Shown: positions 22,379-34,299, counted from the stretch's first letter. The stretch: DNA of 64,000 bases from Hydractinia symbiolongicarpus (GCF_029227915.1 NC_079880.1:15272001-15336000), one strand, 5' to 3'. The notes: generated by a model from the sequence alone, not told the origin. Numbers and translations are program-made.

Positions 22379-22858
22379 TTTTTAATGGTGACCTAATGCA
22401 AAAATTCATCCTAGCAGTATATCTATGCAGCTGGAAGAATTTCTTACACTGTTCAACTACAAGAGAGAATGCGAAACAGAATCTAATAGATGGAGAGCTA
22501 CAGATGACACGATATGTGAATTGGAATTTCTTAATGACATATCATCCGGTGCAGTTTTCGATCGATTTGATGTAGCATTAAAATTGCGTGATGTGTTCTT
22601 TTTTTATCAGGTTATGATACTATTCCTCCACACGGTATGCCAAAAAAGATAGATGTTTATTTTACAGAAGAAAAGCAGTTGCCACAAGTTTCAACTTGTG
22701 GCTTAACTGTGACTGCTTTAACAAGTCCAGGTTTTGAAGTAGCTACTGCAATGAGTTTTGGTTGTGGATTTGGTGCAATTTGATTGCAATATGTATACTC
22801 TTTTGTTATTTTAGGATTAGATTTTTAGTGGTTTCATTCTTTTAATTTGCATATCATT
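22379..22858. other. AT-rich DNA between the MITE and Polinton copy 2
   Basis: No gene is supported. An inverted pair CCACAAGTTTCAACTTGTGG lies at 22681-22700 (perfect 10-bp palindrome). Confidence 0.4.
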
Positions 22859-23090
22859 AGAGATAGGAAAATGTTCGTTCTGGCGCAGCGCACGCACATC
22901 AAGGGAAATTCCTTAATTGTACTGCTAGTAACCAACACAAAATAATATTAAATGATATATACATTAAATACTAACACATAATCATATGAAATGATATATA
23001 CATTAAATACTAACACATATATATATGTATATATGACGTCATGCACAATAGCGTATACATTATATGAGTAAAGGGAAATTCCATTACTCA
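22859..23090 (+). repeat. Left terminal inverted repeat and subterminal repeats of Polinton copy 2
   Basis: The outer 45 bases match the right end closely. The inner part contains a 43-bp tandem duplication (…ATGATATATACATTAAATACTAACACAT, at about 22954 and 22992) and CAATAGCGTATAC and ATATGAGTAA motifs that also appear near the right end in inverted order. So the terminal repeat extends to about 200 bp but has diverged. Confidence 0.8.
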
Positions 23091-23144
23091 AACTATGACC
23101 GCGCCAGAAAAATTGTTGATTGAGATTAAAAATATATATAATAA

Positions 23145-26100
23145 ATGGAGAGAACCATCAAAGAATTGAGAGCAATCGCTAAAGCGCGAGGCCTACATGG
23201 ATACTATAGGCTACGTAAAGCTGACTTAGTTGCTTTATTAAAAACGCAGCCTACCCCTTTCACATCAGACGTGATGGATATTTTTGAACAACAAGAGATG
23301 GCTAGATCCCGTCCTATTAAGAAGAACATCGAACCTTACGTTCCCACAGGAAATGAACGAGTTTGAACGCCAAGAGCTGAAGAGAACTCGTCCAGTAATC
23401 AAGAGTAAGCTATGGGAGTGGTCAGAGTGGCTCCTTGAGCATGTACCGGAGAGTATCAAGAAACCAGTGCGGGAAACATTTAAACCGATAAAAACTCGAA
23501 TACTCTCTTTATATAATGGTGCCAAGAAGACCCTGATAGGTGAAGTTGAGGAGGAGGTAAAGGAGGATCATGCAAAGGATGATCAAAAGGAGCATAATTT
23601 TACGCCTCAGGAACATAAGCATGCTCTTCACAAAACATTCAGGAGTTACCGCATAACTGGCATCGATGGAACAGATATTAATGGATACCTGGGCATCGTT
23701 CAATCAAACGTGAAAACACTCATCAAAAACCAAGTGGGAGAAATGGGATCTGTGAAGGTGCAACCTTCCCTTTGGATCCTTTGGAAAAAGCCAGTGGATG
23801 GTACCCCAGAGTTCATTGAGGTGGACAAGGTCTTTCATAGCAACATGACATCTGTATTCCAAGGTACCATCATAGATGAAATTATGGATACGATGTTTAC
23901 TCAAATCAGAACGCATGTTGAGAATCTCGCGTTGCCTAAGAGCGGCTTTAGTATTGGTCGCATCCAGCATCTTGATATGGACTTTCACAAGCTGAAGCTA
24001 ACTCGAGGCTCCTCATACATTCAAACACCCAGATGGATCGGTATGAAAAAGGCCATTATCAACCCGAATAACAACGATGAAGAATGCTTCCGATGGGCTA
24101 TAGTAGCCGCCTTGCATCATGAGGATATAGCGAAATATCCTCAAAGAATCAGCAAGCTGCGACCTTATATAGATCGATACAACTGGCAGGGTATTGAGTT
24201 TCCTACTAGTATTAAGGATATTACCAAGTTCGAGCGGAATAATCCCGACATTGCCGTGAACGTCTTGTATGCAACAGGTAGGAGCTTTAATATCTTGCGG
24301 CGATCAACATTTAATGAAAGAGAGAAGCAGGCTAATCTGCTACTACTCACCGATGATATGAGGAACCATTACGTAACCATCAAAAATATTTTGAGATTAT
24401 TGGGTAGCGAGATATCTAAGAATACTAGGAAAATGCATTTTTGTATGAGTTGCCTGCAGGGATTTCAGACAGTATAATCCAGAGACAATCATTATACCTA
24501 CTGCAAAGATAATGAAGCAGTAAAAATCACGATGCCCAGCGAAAAGGAAAAATGGTTATATTACCAAGATAGCCAATGCCAATTTATGGTTCCATTTGTA
24601 ATTTATTGTGATTTTGAGAGTTTGTTAATACCTATGAAAGAGAATGCTCGGGATACGAAAAATAAGGCGCTGAATAAGCATGTACCATGCGGGTGCGCCA
24701 CATACAGTACCTTTGCTTATGGAGAGGTACCAAGCCCACTTTATAAGTGCAGGGGTGAGGGATGCGTTGAATTATTCGTTCAACACCTGGAAGACAAGGT
24801 GAAGCGGTTGTATTCATTATTTCCCCAGAAGCCCATGACGGAATTAACTGAGATGCAGAAGATTATATATGATGATGCGGAGAAATGCCATATATGCATG
24901 AAGCCGTTCAACGATGATCGGAAGAATCGCAAAGTGAAGGATCATTGTCACTACACGGGCTTATATCGAGAAGCGGCTCACAACACCTGCAATTCAAAAT
25001 ATAAGATACCAAGCCATGTACCTGTCATATTCCACAACTCATCAGGGTACGACGCTCACTTATTCATACGTAAGCTTGGTGAAAAATATGATACTCAGGA
25101 TATTGGCTGTATTGCAGAAACCACCGAGAAATATATCTCATTCAATGTAAAAATCAAGATCCCAATCGCAGTTATGGGGTATGGAGATGGTGAATATTAC
25201 AAGAAGATCGAGCTGTGGTTCATCGATTCTTATCGATTCATGGCATCCTTTAAGCTCATGCGATGGAAGGGAGTCTACCCATACGAATACATGACAGATT
25301 GGCGAAAATTCAAAGAAACAACGCTACCATCCAAAGAGCATTTCACAGTACCCTAAACATGAATTCTATCAGCGACGATGAGTATAAACATGCCCAAAAT
25401 GTATGGAAAGCTATCACCCCAAAGGGCCCAGAGACTACAATGGGTGACTACCACGATGCGTATTTAGTCTCTGATGTATTATTATTGGCAGATATTTCTC
25501 AAAATTTTCGCATTACTAGCCATGCTAATTATGGGCTTGATCCCGCCTATAATTATTCAGCCCCAGGGCTCGCATGGAAATCTGCGCTCAAGTACACAGG
25601 TGTAAAGCTTGAGCTGATTCAGATATGCTGCTGATGTTTGAACGAGGTATTAGAGGTGGGATCACCCAATCTGTTTACAGGTATGCCAGGGCCAACAACA
25701 AATACATGGCCGAGCAGTATAATCCTAATGAAGAATCATCATACCTTCAGTACCTGGATGCTAATAACCTCTATGGATATGCAATGCAACAGCCTCTTCC
25801 AACCCATGGCTTTAGGTGGGTATCGAATGTTGATGTAATCGATGAAAAGAAGCTGGTATCTGATAATAAGCATGGGTACCTCCTGGAGGTCGACGTTGAC
25901 TACCCGAAGGAGCTCCACGACAAGCATAATGATCTACCGTTTCTACCAGAGCGCAAGTTTGTACATAGAGTAGAGAAGCTCATACCAAATCTCGAACATA
26001 AGAAGAAATATGTGGTACATATTGTAGCACTTCATCAAGCCTTGAAACATGGATTGGTATTAACTAAGGTGCATTGCGCAATTTAATTTCAACATAGTGC

Positions 26101-26952
26101 CTGGCTTGCGCCATACATAAATCATAACACAAAACTGAGAACTGCCGCCAAAAATAAGTTTGAAAAAGACTTCTTTAAATTGATGAACAACAGCGTATTA
26201 GGGAAGACGATGGAGAATATCCAGAACAACCGCAACATCAAGCTAGTCACAAACGAACCTGCATATACCAAATTAATCATGTGCCCAAACTTTAAAAGCG
26301 ACACATGCTTCGGTAAGAATCTTATGAGTATTAAGATGGGTAAGATTGGTATCAAAATGAATAAGCCGATCTATGTAGGTCAGGCTATCCTCGACAAATC
26401 CAAGATGTTAATGTATGAATTTCATTACGATAACATACAACCCAAGTATGGCAGTAAACAGCGGATATGTTACACAGACACGGATAGCTTCATTTACCAC
26501 ATACGAACGGAGGACTTCTACCGCGATATTGCTGACGATGTCGAGACGAGGTTTGATACCTCAGGATATTCCAAAGACGACAACAGACCCCTGCCCATCA
26601 GTCTGAATAAAAAAGTGGTGGGCTTGATGAAGGACGAGCTCGGTGGTAAAGTTATGACGCATTTCATCACATTAAGGCCCAAAGCCTACGCCTATAAAGC
26701 CCTAAGGCAAAATGGTGGTGATCGTAAGGCCAAGGGCGTGAAGAGAGCCGTGACAAAAAAAGTATCACCTTCGAAGATTATGAACTATGTCTGAAGGAAG
26801 GTATTGACATAAACAAAACCTCGAGGTGTATTCAGAACAAAGGCCATAATTTATACACGCAAGAAGTCACAAATAGAGCTGATGATAAAAGTGTTGTACA
26901 ATTAGATCAGATCACCACGCTGGCGAGGGGACATTACCGGTTGAAGAAATAA
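23145..26952 (+). pseudogene. SAP domain plus protein-primed DNA polymerase B, broken
   Basis: The start is ATG 23145 after AATAA. The first 40 residues form a SAP-like motif (IKELRAIAKARGL). A linker follows, then the long pPolB N-terminal region (NNDEECFRWAIVAALHHED). Next come a CxxC...HCH type zinc-finger insertion (CHICMKPF, DHCHYTG), the exonuclease DxE motif YCDFES, and the polymerase motifs DANNLYGYAM, LMNNSVLGKTMEN and YTDTDS. The frame is broken by a frameshift near 23340, a TAA at 24475, frameshifts near 25345 and 25620, a TAA at 26084, and a frameshift near 26757. The protein would copy the element from a terminal-protein primer. Catalytic motifs are still readable, so decay is moderate. 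Confidence 0.93.
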
Positions 26953-26954
26953 AA

Positions 26955-27430
26955 ATGGAGGCATTACTATTAATCGCAGTGCTACCTTATGTCTTGATTA
27001 TTATCGGTTATTTGAAATATAGATGTTTAATAAATATGGCTCACAACTTAGCAGAAATATTTGACGATGTTGTCGATACACCATCAGAGGCCGATGATCA
27101 AAAATTAGACAAACGTCAAGCTCTCAAGGATTTTCGTAAGTCAAAGCCACACTTACTACCTAAAAAGTGTAGCAAAGGTTTCCTGGACAAAGCATCACCC
27201 GAGGTTATCGATAAAATACACGCCGAGGTAGTTGAACGCGACCTCCAGGAAAAGGGGCAGAAGACTACCTTGGCTCTCAGTCATAGGCAATATTGTACCG
27301 CTTGAAAATCCCGAGGCTCTTTGTCATGATTTAGAAAACGACCCCGTTATTAGGGAGAACATGGCTGACTTGGGTATTCTCGTTTATACAGCCTTTGGTA
27401 AGTTCCTCGCGCCTGCCCATGGCATACAAC
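26955..27430 (+). pseudogene. Polinton membrane protein with N-terminal helix, frameshifted
   Basis: The start ATG 26955 follows AATAAAA. The first 23 residues form a membrane helix, followed by an acidic/basic soluble part (KRQALKDFRKSKPHLLPKK). The frame 26955-27305 then passes into frame 27232-27440, where NIVPLENPEALCHDLENDP and a second hydrophobic stretch occur, so one frameshift lies between about 27255 and 27300. It sits between polymerase and ATPase. I know this protein only as a conserved Polinton unknown. Confidence 0.55.
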
Positions 27431-27434
27431 AAAC

Positions 27435-28025
27435 ATGCTTGATATTATATTACAACCCCATACAGCGATATTTACCGGGCCTAAGTCGTACGGTAAAACT
27501 CAAGTATTTCTGGACCTGCTTGAGCATAAGTACAGGGGACAATTCCACAATATCGTTATACTCTGCCCCACCATACGTTACAATAGGACTTACCTTGATA
27601 GACCATCGCTTTGTAAAGATCCTTATGTATTTCTTATTGATCCAGATGATAATTTGTTCGATTGGATAAGCAAATTTTCAAACCTCCTGGTAGGCGAAGA
27701 AACATTATTTATTATCGATGACATGATCGCTGACGAAAGTCTGGATAAACGCAGGCAACCATTACTTGAGCTCGCGATCAGTGGTCGACATAGGGGGCAT
27801 AGTCTCTGTCTCCTAACCCAGAGTTATACTGCGATCCCAAAGAACCTCCGCAGGCAAAAAAAGCAGCTGTTTATGTGGTACCCTAGTGAACGATCTGATA
27901 TGACGCTGATCGATGAAGAGACCAACCTGATAGACGACTGGGATATGATCAAAAATCAACTCAAAAATCCAAGCACGCGTGTTTGTTTATTCGTCTCGAG
28001 CACCCCAGGGCATGGAGTATATTAG
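27435..28025 (+). CDS. Polinton genome-packaging ATPase (FtsK/HerA-like)
   Basis: The 196-residue frame is intact. It has a Walker A motif GPKSYGKT near residue 15, a Walker B motif TLFIIDD near residue 90, and a sensor-like LLTQSY near residue 125. This is the layout of the A32-type packaging ATPases that pump DNA into jelly-roll capsids. The ATG at 27435 lacks the usual AATAAA box, but the family normally begins only a few residues before Walker A. It follows the membrane protein gene with almost no gap. It is one of very few undamaged large genes in this element. Confidence 0.88.
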   Translation: MLDIILQPHTAIFTGPKSYGKTQVFLDLLEHKYRGQFHNIVILCPTIRYNRTYLDRPSLCKDPYVFLIDPDDNLFDWISKFSNLLVGEETLFIIDDMIADESLDKRRQPLLELAISGRHRGHSLCLLTQSYTAIPKNLRRQKKQLFMWYPSERSDMTLIDEETNLIDDWDMIKNQLKNPSTRVCLFVSSTPGHGVY

Positions 28026-28030
28026 AATAA

Positions 28031-28236
28031 ATGGCATACATTAGAATATTCGAAAATCAGTTTTGAAAGCTTGTCATGAAGAGCTCGATCGCATCCCTCA
28101 TTTAGAACGGAGTATAGAGGCTCTTGATGAAGAGCTAAGGGATGCACTGTAGAGGGTAAGGTATCAGAGGAACACCATGTACTTTTTCGGATTCATGTCT
28201 GTCCTAATGATCACCCTGGTTGGAGCCATTATTTAA
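28031..28236 (+). pseudogene. Small tail-anchored coiled-coil protein, broken
   Basis: An ATG at 28031 follows AATAA. After a frameshift near 28065 the frame reads HEELDRIPHLERSIEALDEEL, a coiled coil. A TAG at 28150 follows, and then a C-terminal membrane helix (FFGFMSVLMITLVGAII) ending at TAA 28234-28236. Function unknown. Confidence 0.45.
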
Positions 28237-28240
28237 AATA

Positions 28241-29050
28241 AAATTTCCTCACTTGTTGAATTTAATAATATCCAGCTACATATCGTAACTATCAACGGCC
28301 GCCCTTAGATTCGGGCTAAGGAAGTAGTCCAGGCATTAGAATATAGAAAGGACACCTCCGATACCATCCGCAACCATTGTAGCCTGGAAAATTACGCTCA
28401 CAAGTATCAATTGAGCAAGTCACCCGTAGCGGGGGACTTGATAAAATGGCCCTCGAACTCGAGAAAAGACGATATCTACATCAATGAGGAGGGTATGTAC
28501 GAGTTGGTGTTTGGAAGCCAGCAGCCTAAAAGGTTCAGAAAATATTGCTGCAATACAATGTTCCCAAAAATCCGTGAGCAACTACACCGTCAAGCTATAG
28601 AAGAGAGAGATATTGCCCTCGCAATACTCAGCGATGACCTTCAGGATAGGGATGTAATTATAGTTAATCTTGAGGAGGATCTCCAGGAGAAAGATCGGGA
28701 GATTATGGTGCTAGAACAGAGATACGTACCCTGGTTATTCATATGATAATGTACTTTGCGTGATTGACAAGAATGATCCTAATGAATGTGGAAAGAAAGG
28801 TAAACATCGCCACTACATGATACGCTGCCAACGCAGAGTGCTTAGCACAAGGATTAGCACGTTAAGATCAATGTATTCTGAAATGACTCTGAGAGAACCT
28901 GCATGCGAAGACCCTAACGCTGTGCATGCCTGGTGCCGGTTTAGGGACGACACCCTGGGTGCTGCTAACTCTTATAAAAACCATTTCAGTTTACTTGACG
29001 TTGATACGCGGGAGCTGTTCGAAGGAATGTTTGACATCGATATGGTGTAA
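28241..29050 (+). pseudogene. Bro-N / coiled coil / DUF3627 protein, broken
   Basis: The Bro-N part reads IRAKEVVQALEYRKDTSDTI and NEEGMYELVFGS. The expected start is ATT instead of ATG at 28243, right behind AATAAA, and a TAG interrupts the frame at about 28306. A coiled coil (IVNLEEDLQEKDREIM) ends with RYVPW, and a DUF3627-like C-terminus follows after a frameshift (28760-29050: HYMIRCQRR, AVHAWCRF). Bro-N proteins bind DNA in large DNA viruses. The homologue in copy 1 is at 1159-1939. Confidence 0.72.
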
Positions 29051-29113
29051 GCAGCAGTACCTAGCGGAAGCGTTGCCTTTGTGACTCCTGTGACTCACAA
29101 AGACGAGAAATTT

Positions 29114-30112
29114 TCACCAATTTCTAACGTGCTCGGAAGGTAGTTCAATATCCTCTGGAATCAACATTAATTCTTCCGCCCCATACTTTGATCAGGTCCA
29201 TCTGTCAAATAATATGAGAGGCGTGTACCGGTTACGATAAGATCCAGTCTGTACGTTTTCTTGCTCCACCAAGCATCAGTCGCGCGTCTTTTTTGATCAC
29301 CATGGTCTTCTCCGGGTTGTAGCAGATACAAGTATAGGCCGTCGTCGGGTAGAGGCTTTTCATCGGGATATTCCTCGCTTTTTGCAAGCGGTACTTCATC
29401 AAGCTTGATCGCTTTCGAAGGTTTCATGTCAATCATAGCCGTCTTACTATTATTCAAACTCTTGACGATGGTGTACAAGTGTTTAAGTCATGTGGTACTA
29501 GTTTCGTCAGTTAGTAGCTCTTGTGCATCTTGAGGTTTGAACAATTTCTCGGCAAGCACCTTGTTGTAGGACTCCACGAAAGCCGTGAATGTATGATGGT
29601 ATTTGGTAGTTGCCCGCTTTATCTTGACACTTTTGGCTTCTAACAGCTTTGTCACGTCTGATTTGAATTCAGAGCTATTATCACATTGAAAAGTCTGAGG
29701 ATATCGGAGGGGTCCGGCTTTGTAAATGTCCTGGATCATATCAGCGACCACACTGGGTTTCTTAGTTCTGAGGGGCCTAGCTACCTTATATCCTGAGGCA
29801 ACATCGATACCTGTAAGGATGTATTTATAGGTGTTGCCATACACATTATCATGAGGCATAGAGTAAGTCAAACTGGTGCGTTTGATTCGGCTTTGTAACT
29901 ATGAAATGGGGATAATCTATTCTTTTTGGGTCTTCGATGTGCCTAATCCATAGGAGTTGACGACTAAGCCAATATATAACTCTCTTTTTGGAAAGACCAG
30001 AGTTTTCAGCGAGTAGTTTGATCGCTTTTCTTCCGATCCAAAGATGTTCTGGAGAATAGTAGATGTTGCTTAATTTTTTCGCTTCTTCTGGAGTAACAAT
30101 ATGCTTTGACAT
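29114..30112 (-). pseudogene. RVE-family integrase of Polinton copy 2, broken
   Basis: Starting at ATG 30112 (after AAAATAA), residues 1-80 hold the helical N-terminal segment with WLSRQLLWIRHI. A frameshift near 29865 leads into the catalytic core with TGIDVASGYK (first Asp), FQCDNSSEF (second Asp) and FVESYNK (Glu), a full D,D,E triad. A TGG-to-TGA type stop at about 29487 and a frameshift near 29170 break the C-terminal chromo-like part, which ends at 29114. The protein inserts the linear element and makes the short target duplication. It is convergent with the Bro-N gene. Confidence 0.9.
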
Positions 30113-30134
30113 TTATTTTACATATCAAAAACGA

Positions 30135-30530
30135 TTACATATATTTGTACGCTACGAACCCCAAAAGGGCTAAGGAGCCAAGAATGAACGTGAGTTCACC
30201 GTCTTTTTGCTGCTTTGAAGGTGTATAAAAATCAGATAGCTTCGGTGCTTGTTCAATCGTGGCAATGAAATACTCCCGCATACCTTGGTTTAATTCCTTG
30301 AGAGATTGTCCAGCTCGCCTTTGTTCTTCACGTCGTGTATTATATTCGTCGATCTTCGCTTGTCTATCCCTTACCCACTGAGCTTGGGCAGCCTGTAATT
30401 TCTCAACCGCAATATCGTGTCTTCGTCGCTCTTCATCGTTATGACCTAGCTTACTGAACAAATAGTTACTACCGCTGAACGCGAGAGCGTTGATTAGTGC
30501 ACCTCCTGCCATAATCGCTAAGGTTGCCAT
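30135..30530 (-). CDS. Conserved small Polinton membrane protein (131 aa)
   Basis: The frame is intact, with an N-terminal Ala/Ile-rich hydrophobic segment (residues 3-22), a long charged helix (EERRRHDIAVEKLQAAQAQW) and a C-terminal membrane helix after FYTPSKQQKDGELTF. It is clearly the homologue of 2928-3341. AAATAAACATG precedes the protein. Position between integrase and capsid genes is kept in both copies, so a virion or assembly role is likely, but the family has no known function. Confidence 0.75.
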   Translation of the reverse strand: MATLAIMAGGALINALAFSGSNYLFSKLGHNDEERRRHDIAVEKLQAAQAQWVRDRQAKIDEYNTRREEQRRAGQSLKELNQGMREYFIATIEQAPKLSDFYTPSKQQKDGELTFILGSLALLGFVAYKYM

Positions 30531-30576
30531 GTTTATTTTGTAGATCCAAGACCTACAAAAACAAATTTTGATGCTC

Positions 30577-31857
30577 TTAATATTCTATTGAATGAAACCT
30601 ACCGTCGAGGATATTAACCTGGCCTTCCATCAACAAGTACACGTAACACCGTATATCACCGGTACCGTCGGCCTTCTTGGTCATATGGAGTGTGATACCA
30701 TCGCTAAGCCTTTGCAGAGGTCTACCACTACCATGCAGAGAATGATCAGGTATTGATCTGAAATCAATGAACAAAGCGTACCTTTCAGTGAAAAATTGAC
30801 CTATCGTGACTTCACTATCATGGCATCCGAACAGTTCAACAATTTGCTCTAGGTGATCCCTCTGGACCATCGAATGTGAAAAGAGCTCATTGGGCTCCCC
30901 TTCAATAGTCACATCGACCGATGTAATTTTTGGATTATAGAATTTCTCGTTGTTCCCAGCATATCCCTTGACCACTGCAGAGTCCTGGAATAATAGGAGG
31001 ACTCCCTTCAAACTTTTTGCGGGCGCATCAAGTTGAAGATTGTAGCTGGTATTAGCTTTTTTCATGGTCACCACCTTACTTCTGAGGATTCTTTCATATG
31101 GTAGAACCAACCTGGAATACCTTGACATCATCGCATTCGCCAGCTCTTCGTTTGTCACCTTGTCGAATTGTAAGCAGATATTCGTTATTCAATAGTTGGC
31201 ATCAGCTGCCTTGGCTGCGGTAGAACCCGCAACTGGTGTACCACTATCTTTGATCACATCACCATATGAAGCAAAGTGGATCACAAACTGCAATCTATCG
31301 TGTAGGCCATGTTGGTAAAAAGGCATGCTGCTCGTGAGTTCGAACATAGTTCCTAAAGGAATACAAAATGTGTTGCCGTAAGCCGCAGAGATCGCTTTTT
31401 CTTCGTCGGTTCCGACATGATCACTGGCCTTCACCTGCAAAGCCCTGATTGTGCCGTCATTTGGATTAATACCCTGTAGAATTAGATTATTCTCCCGATT
31501 GAATTTTGAGATCCACAAATCACGGTAAACACTGAATACGTTATAATCCGCAATATTCTGAATTTCGTTAGCATTCAGGGTAATACGTAAGCTATGTACC
31601 AGCGCTTTACCTATATTTGATACGATGGTACGCTTGGTGTTTGTACCAGTCAGCTCAAGGTCAAACAGCAACTTCAGGCTACCAGGAAAAATCACGTCAT
31701 TTTGACTAAGGTTGGGTACATCAACGTAGAGGTCCTCGTTTTGATTGATTGTGGATGGCACGTGAGAGACTTTCACTCTCTGCCTTTTGCCTTTCATTGC
31801 CAAAATAGTCTTGATTTCGTGATAAGGATTTAGCTTATTTCCGAATATGTTAGACAT
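30577..31857 (-). pseudogene. Polinton major capsid protein (double jelly roll), one stop codon
   Basis: The register from ATG 31857 to the stop at 30577 is continuous, except for one TGA at 31189-31191 after residue 222. The N-terminal half has MSNIFGNKLNPYHEIK, VPSTINQNEDLY and FPGSLKLLFDL. The C-terminal half has SYNLQL, KSLKGVLLLF, FYNPKI, GQFF.ERYALFIDFR and YVYLL. Total length (about 427 codons) fits Polinton major capsid proteins. The product would form pseudo-hexameric capsomers. Copy 1 has a stop in a different place, so the two breaks are independent. Confidence 0.88.
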
Positions 31858-31886
31858 GTTTATATATAGCGGTTTATTTCAAATAA
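31858..31886. promoter_or_regulatory. 29-bp divergent promoter region, copy 2
   Basis: It separates the capsid start (minus) from the coiled-coil protein start (plus) and consists of TATATATA, GCGG and TTTATTTCAAATAA. It corresponds to 4590-4622 in copy 1, with the TATATATA box and start-proximal A/T motifs kept although the rest differs. Confidence 0.55.
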
Positions 31887-33140
31887 ATGCCAATTAATCC
31901 AACATTCGAGGGGAAGACTTTACACCGGAAGAAAGCATTCCAGACGAACCTGAGGAGTTTAGTAGCGAGATCATTCGACCTGAAGATGTTCCAGCTACAA
32001 ACACTATACCTTCACGAGGTGACACCACGACTCTCATGGCAAGGCAGGAGCTGATAAGGTCGAAGGTTGATGACCTTTACAATCAATTAAGCGAGGAGCT
32101 CGGTCAGCAGAATGCGAAAATGTACGATCAATTTAAAGTGGACGGGAACCATCTTACTTACGATGGGATAGATCTCACGAAAAGGAATGGTGAGTTGAGG
32201 AGTTTTTTTGAAATACAGAGGAGGTTGGGTGCGGGACGATTGCGAGCTCTGGGGTCTACCGATTTTACTACACCACACAAGGGTAGTAAAAAGATGGCGG
32301 AGGAACTTCTGAATAATATTGATACCATCGAGAATAACACAGACGATGTTGAGATACTCCCGTTGCTCGACAATGTACTCGATGAAACGAAGAGCCTCAT
32401 GGAGGATACTTCGTTTAGCGAATATATCGACGAACGTGAAAGACGTGGATTAAACCGCGAACTTCAGACTCTTCGGGGTAATTTGAAAAATTTGAAGAGT
32501 AAAATGATCTTTTATGAGAGTGAGATTACTAAGCAAGAGGTTAAAGTGAAAAGGTTGGAGACAAAGAAAGCTACACCAGGTGTATCCGAGGAGCAACAAA
32601 AAATATGGGATAATGATATAGCCAATGCTAAAGACGACCTGGAGAGACTAAGAGATCAAAAGGATGCTGCCAAACAAGCCCATGGTTTACTTTCATCTAA
32701 AATTCACAATCAGTTGAAAAATATTAAGGATACATTAATGAAAATTGCTGGAGATGATGTATCCTTACGGGCGAAATTGACCATTTTGTTCAAAGAACAA
32801 GGTATTACGATTGCTAGTATCGTATCGACTGTTGGCTTATTAATATCAACCCTAGTCCTGGCGTTAACAGGTGGTAGTGTTGCTGGATCAGGAGGTAGTG
32901 CTGGAGGAGGAAGTGGTAGCAAAGGATTTGTACAAAAACAACTGGGGAGATTGGGAAAATTTTTGAAGTACCTTGCGGGGAAGGCCAGTGCTGCTCTGCC
33001 AGGAATAATTGGCAGTATTGTATCATTTTTCTTCCGGGTAGCTGCAAAAATAATTGAGTTTGTAGCGAAACATCTGTGTTTCTAAGGATTGTTGTGGCTT
33101 ATGTGGGCAACAGGAGGGGCAAGGGTGGTAAGAAATCGTA
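31887..33140 (+). pseudogene. Large Polinton coiled-coil protein with hydrophobic C-terminus
   Basis: The ATG at 31887 (AATAAATG) starts an acidic N-terminus in one frame, and a single-base slip near 31910 leads into the long frame 32036-33085. That frame has a globular part (residues 1-80), coiled coils (about 115-235: LQTLRGNLKNLKSK), a hydrophobic stretch (ITIASIVSTVGLLIS), a Gly/Ser linker, and an amphipathic/hydrophobic end (ALPGIIGSIVSFFF). A further slip near 33082 removes the last residues. The build suggests a membrane-active or fibre-like virion protein, perhaps like adenovirus protein VI (speculative). Confidence 0.7.
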
Positions 33141-33175
33141 GATTATTCTGGTAAACCACATAAATTACCAGACAT

Positions 33176-34299
33176 CTATCTCTTTATCCATATGAATGCT
33201 AGAATGATCCCTACTCCTACCGTGATAACTATAGCCTTGGTATCCTTGTGAACAGCAGCCTCCGAGGAAGCTGCAGGGAGGTGTTTAGAACCCCGCGTTA
33301 TATCATGTACCTGCTTCCTTGGTATTGGAAATGCAACAGCATGAGGAGCGTTACTATTTGGATTGATACCAATCTTGAAATTGTCCCGGCTAATCAAAAT
33401 CTTATTATTATATCCTTGCACATTCCCGACCTCCAGGTTCATATCTGAGGGAATCATATAGACCCCGTGGTCTATAGAGAAGTCGACTTTGCTGCGTGCA
33501 TAGCGAAGGACATTCTCAAACTCACCGTACCTGCGTTGCTGGGCCTTTTGATAATATCCTCGAATGTCGTCAGGTATAGCCGTTGAGCATCAATCGCGGA
33601 GCTATCATTCCCAATGATGTTGGACCGAGCGCTCGCTTGGCTCTCGAGTATGAGGTATGCATAGTACCTTACGGATTGTAACAACTTTTCTATCCCGATC
33701 CGAGTGAGACTCTGTGATTTATCAATTATCCACCTACTCCATGAATTTTCATCGAAATATGAAAGGCCACTGCCGGGGAAGTCTTTACGTTTGGTTTGCC
33801 AGCTACTGAAGATAGTCTCGTTCCTCCATTCATGCTCCCTACTACTAACCCCAAATTCACGTGTGAGCTGCCCGAATTTTTCCATCTTGAACGGATTCTT
33901 CGTGGAATTAAACCGGGCTCTTCCCGGTAAAGGGATCTCAAGCTCCTTTAAAATTTTTTGAATTTGAAAATACACGTGGAATTGATAGGCAGCACGCACA
34001 AGGGGTAATGGAGACGTTAGGTGCTGAACAGAAATACCACAAGCCGATGTAGCGCAAAATACCGAAAAGTTCAATTGCGTAGACCAGAGGTTGAAAGGAT
34101 GATTTTTATATACGTCAACCGGAGGATTACTGTGGAAAACATAGTCCACGAAGATATCAGGGAATTTTACTTTAAATGATGACCCCTTCGCATCAACAAC
34201 GATGTCCTGCTGGGTAAGGTCAGAGCCTTTTAGCTGCTCCAGGTACCTGCAATGATTGAGGGCATATTTTACTTTCGGGTTGTACAGGTAAATATTCAT
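33176..34299 (-). pseudogene. Conserved Polinton protein of unknown function, C-terminal membrane helix, frameshifted
   Basis: The frame 34299-33472 starts MNIYLYNPKVKYALN, has CGISVQHL and TRIGIEKLLQSVRYYAY, and then shifts into frame 33457-33176, which contains MIPSDMNLEVG, VQGYNNKILIS and a C-terminal membrane helix (AIVITVGVGIILAFIWI). Together about 370 residues. I know this as a recurring protein of cnidarian-type Polintons without an assigned role. It has no relation to known polymerases or proteases that I can see. It is absent from copy 1 (deleted block). Divergent from the penton-like gene across 20 bp. Confidence 0.65.

Noticed and set aside
22096-22575. 159-aa frame with Pro/Arg-rich centre
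   Set aside because: It crosses the right end of the MITE and its 8-bp repeat; no family motif.
23284-26952. Introns or programmed frameshifts in the polymerase
   Set aside because: The breaks lack GT/AG borders or slippery sites, and two are simple stop codons; other genes of the element show the same kind of damage.
32087-33047. Minus-strand frames over the coiled-coil protein
   Set aside because: Shadows of the plus-strand gene; composition mirrors its Gly/Ser linker.
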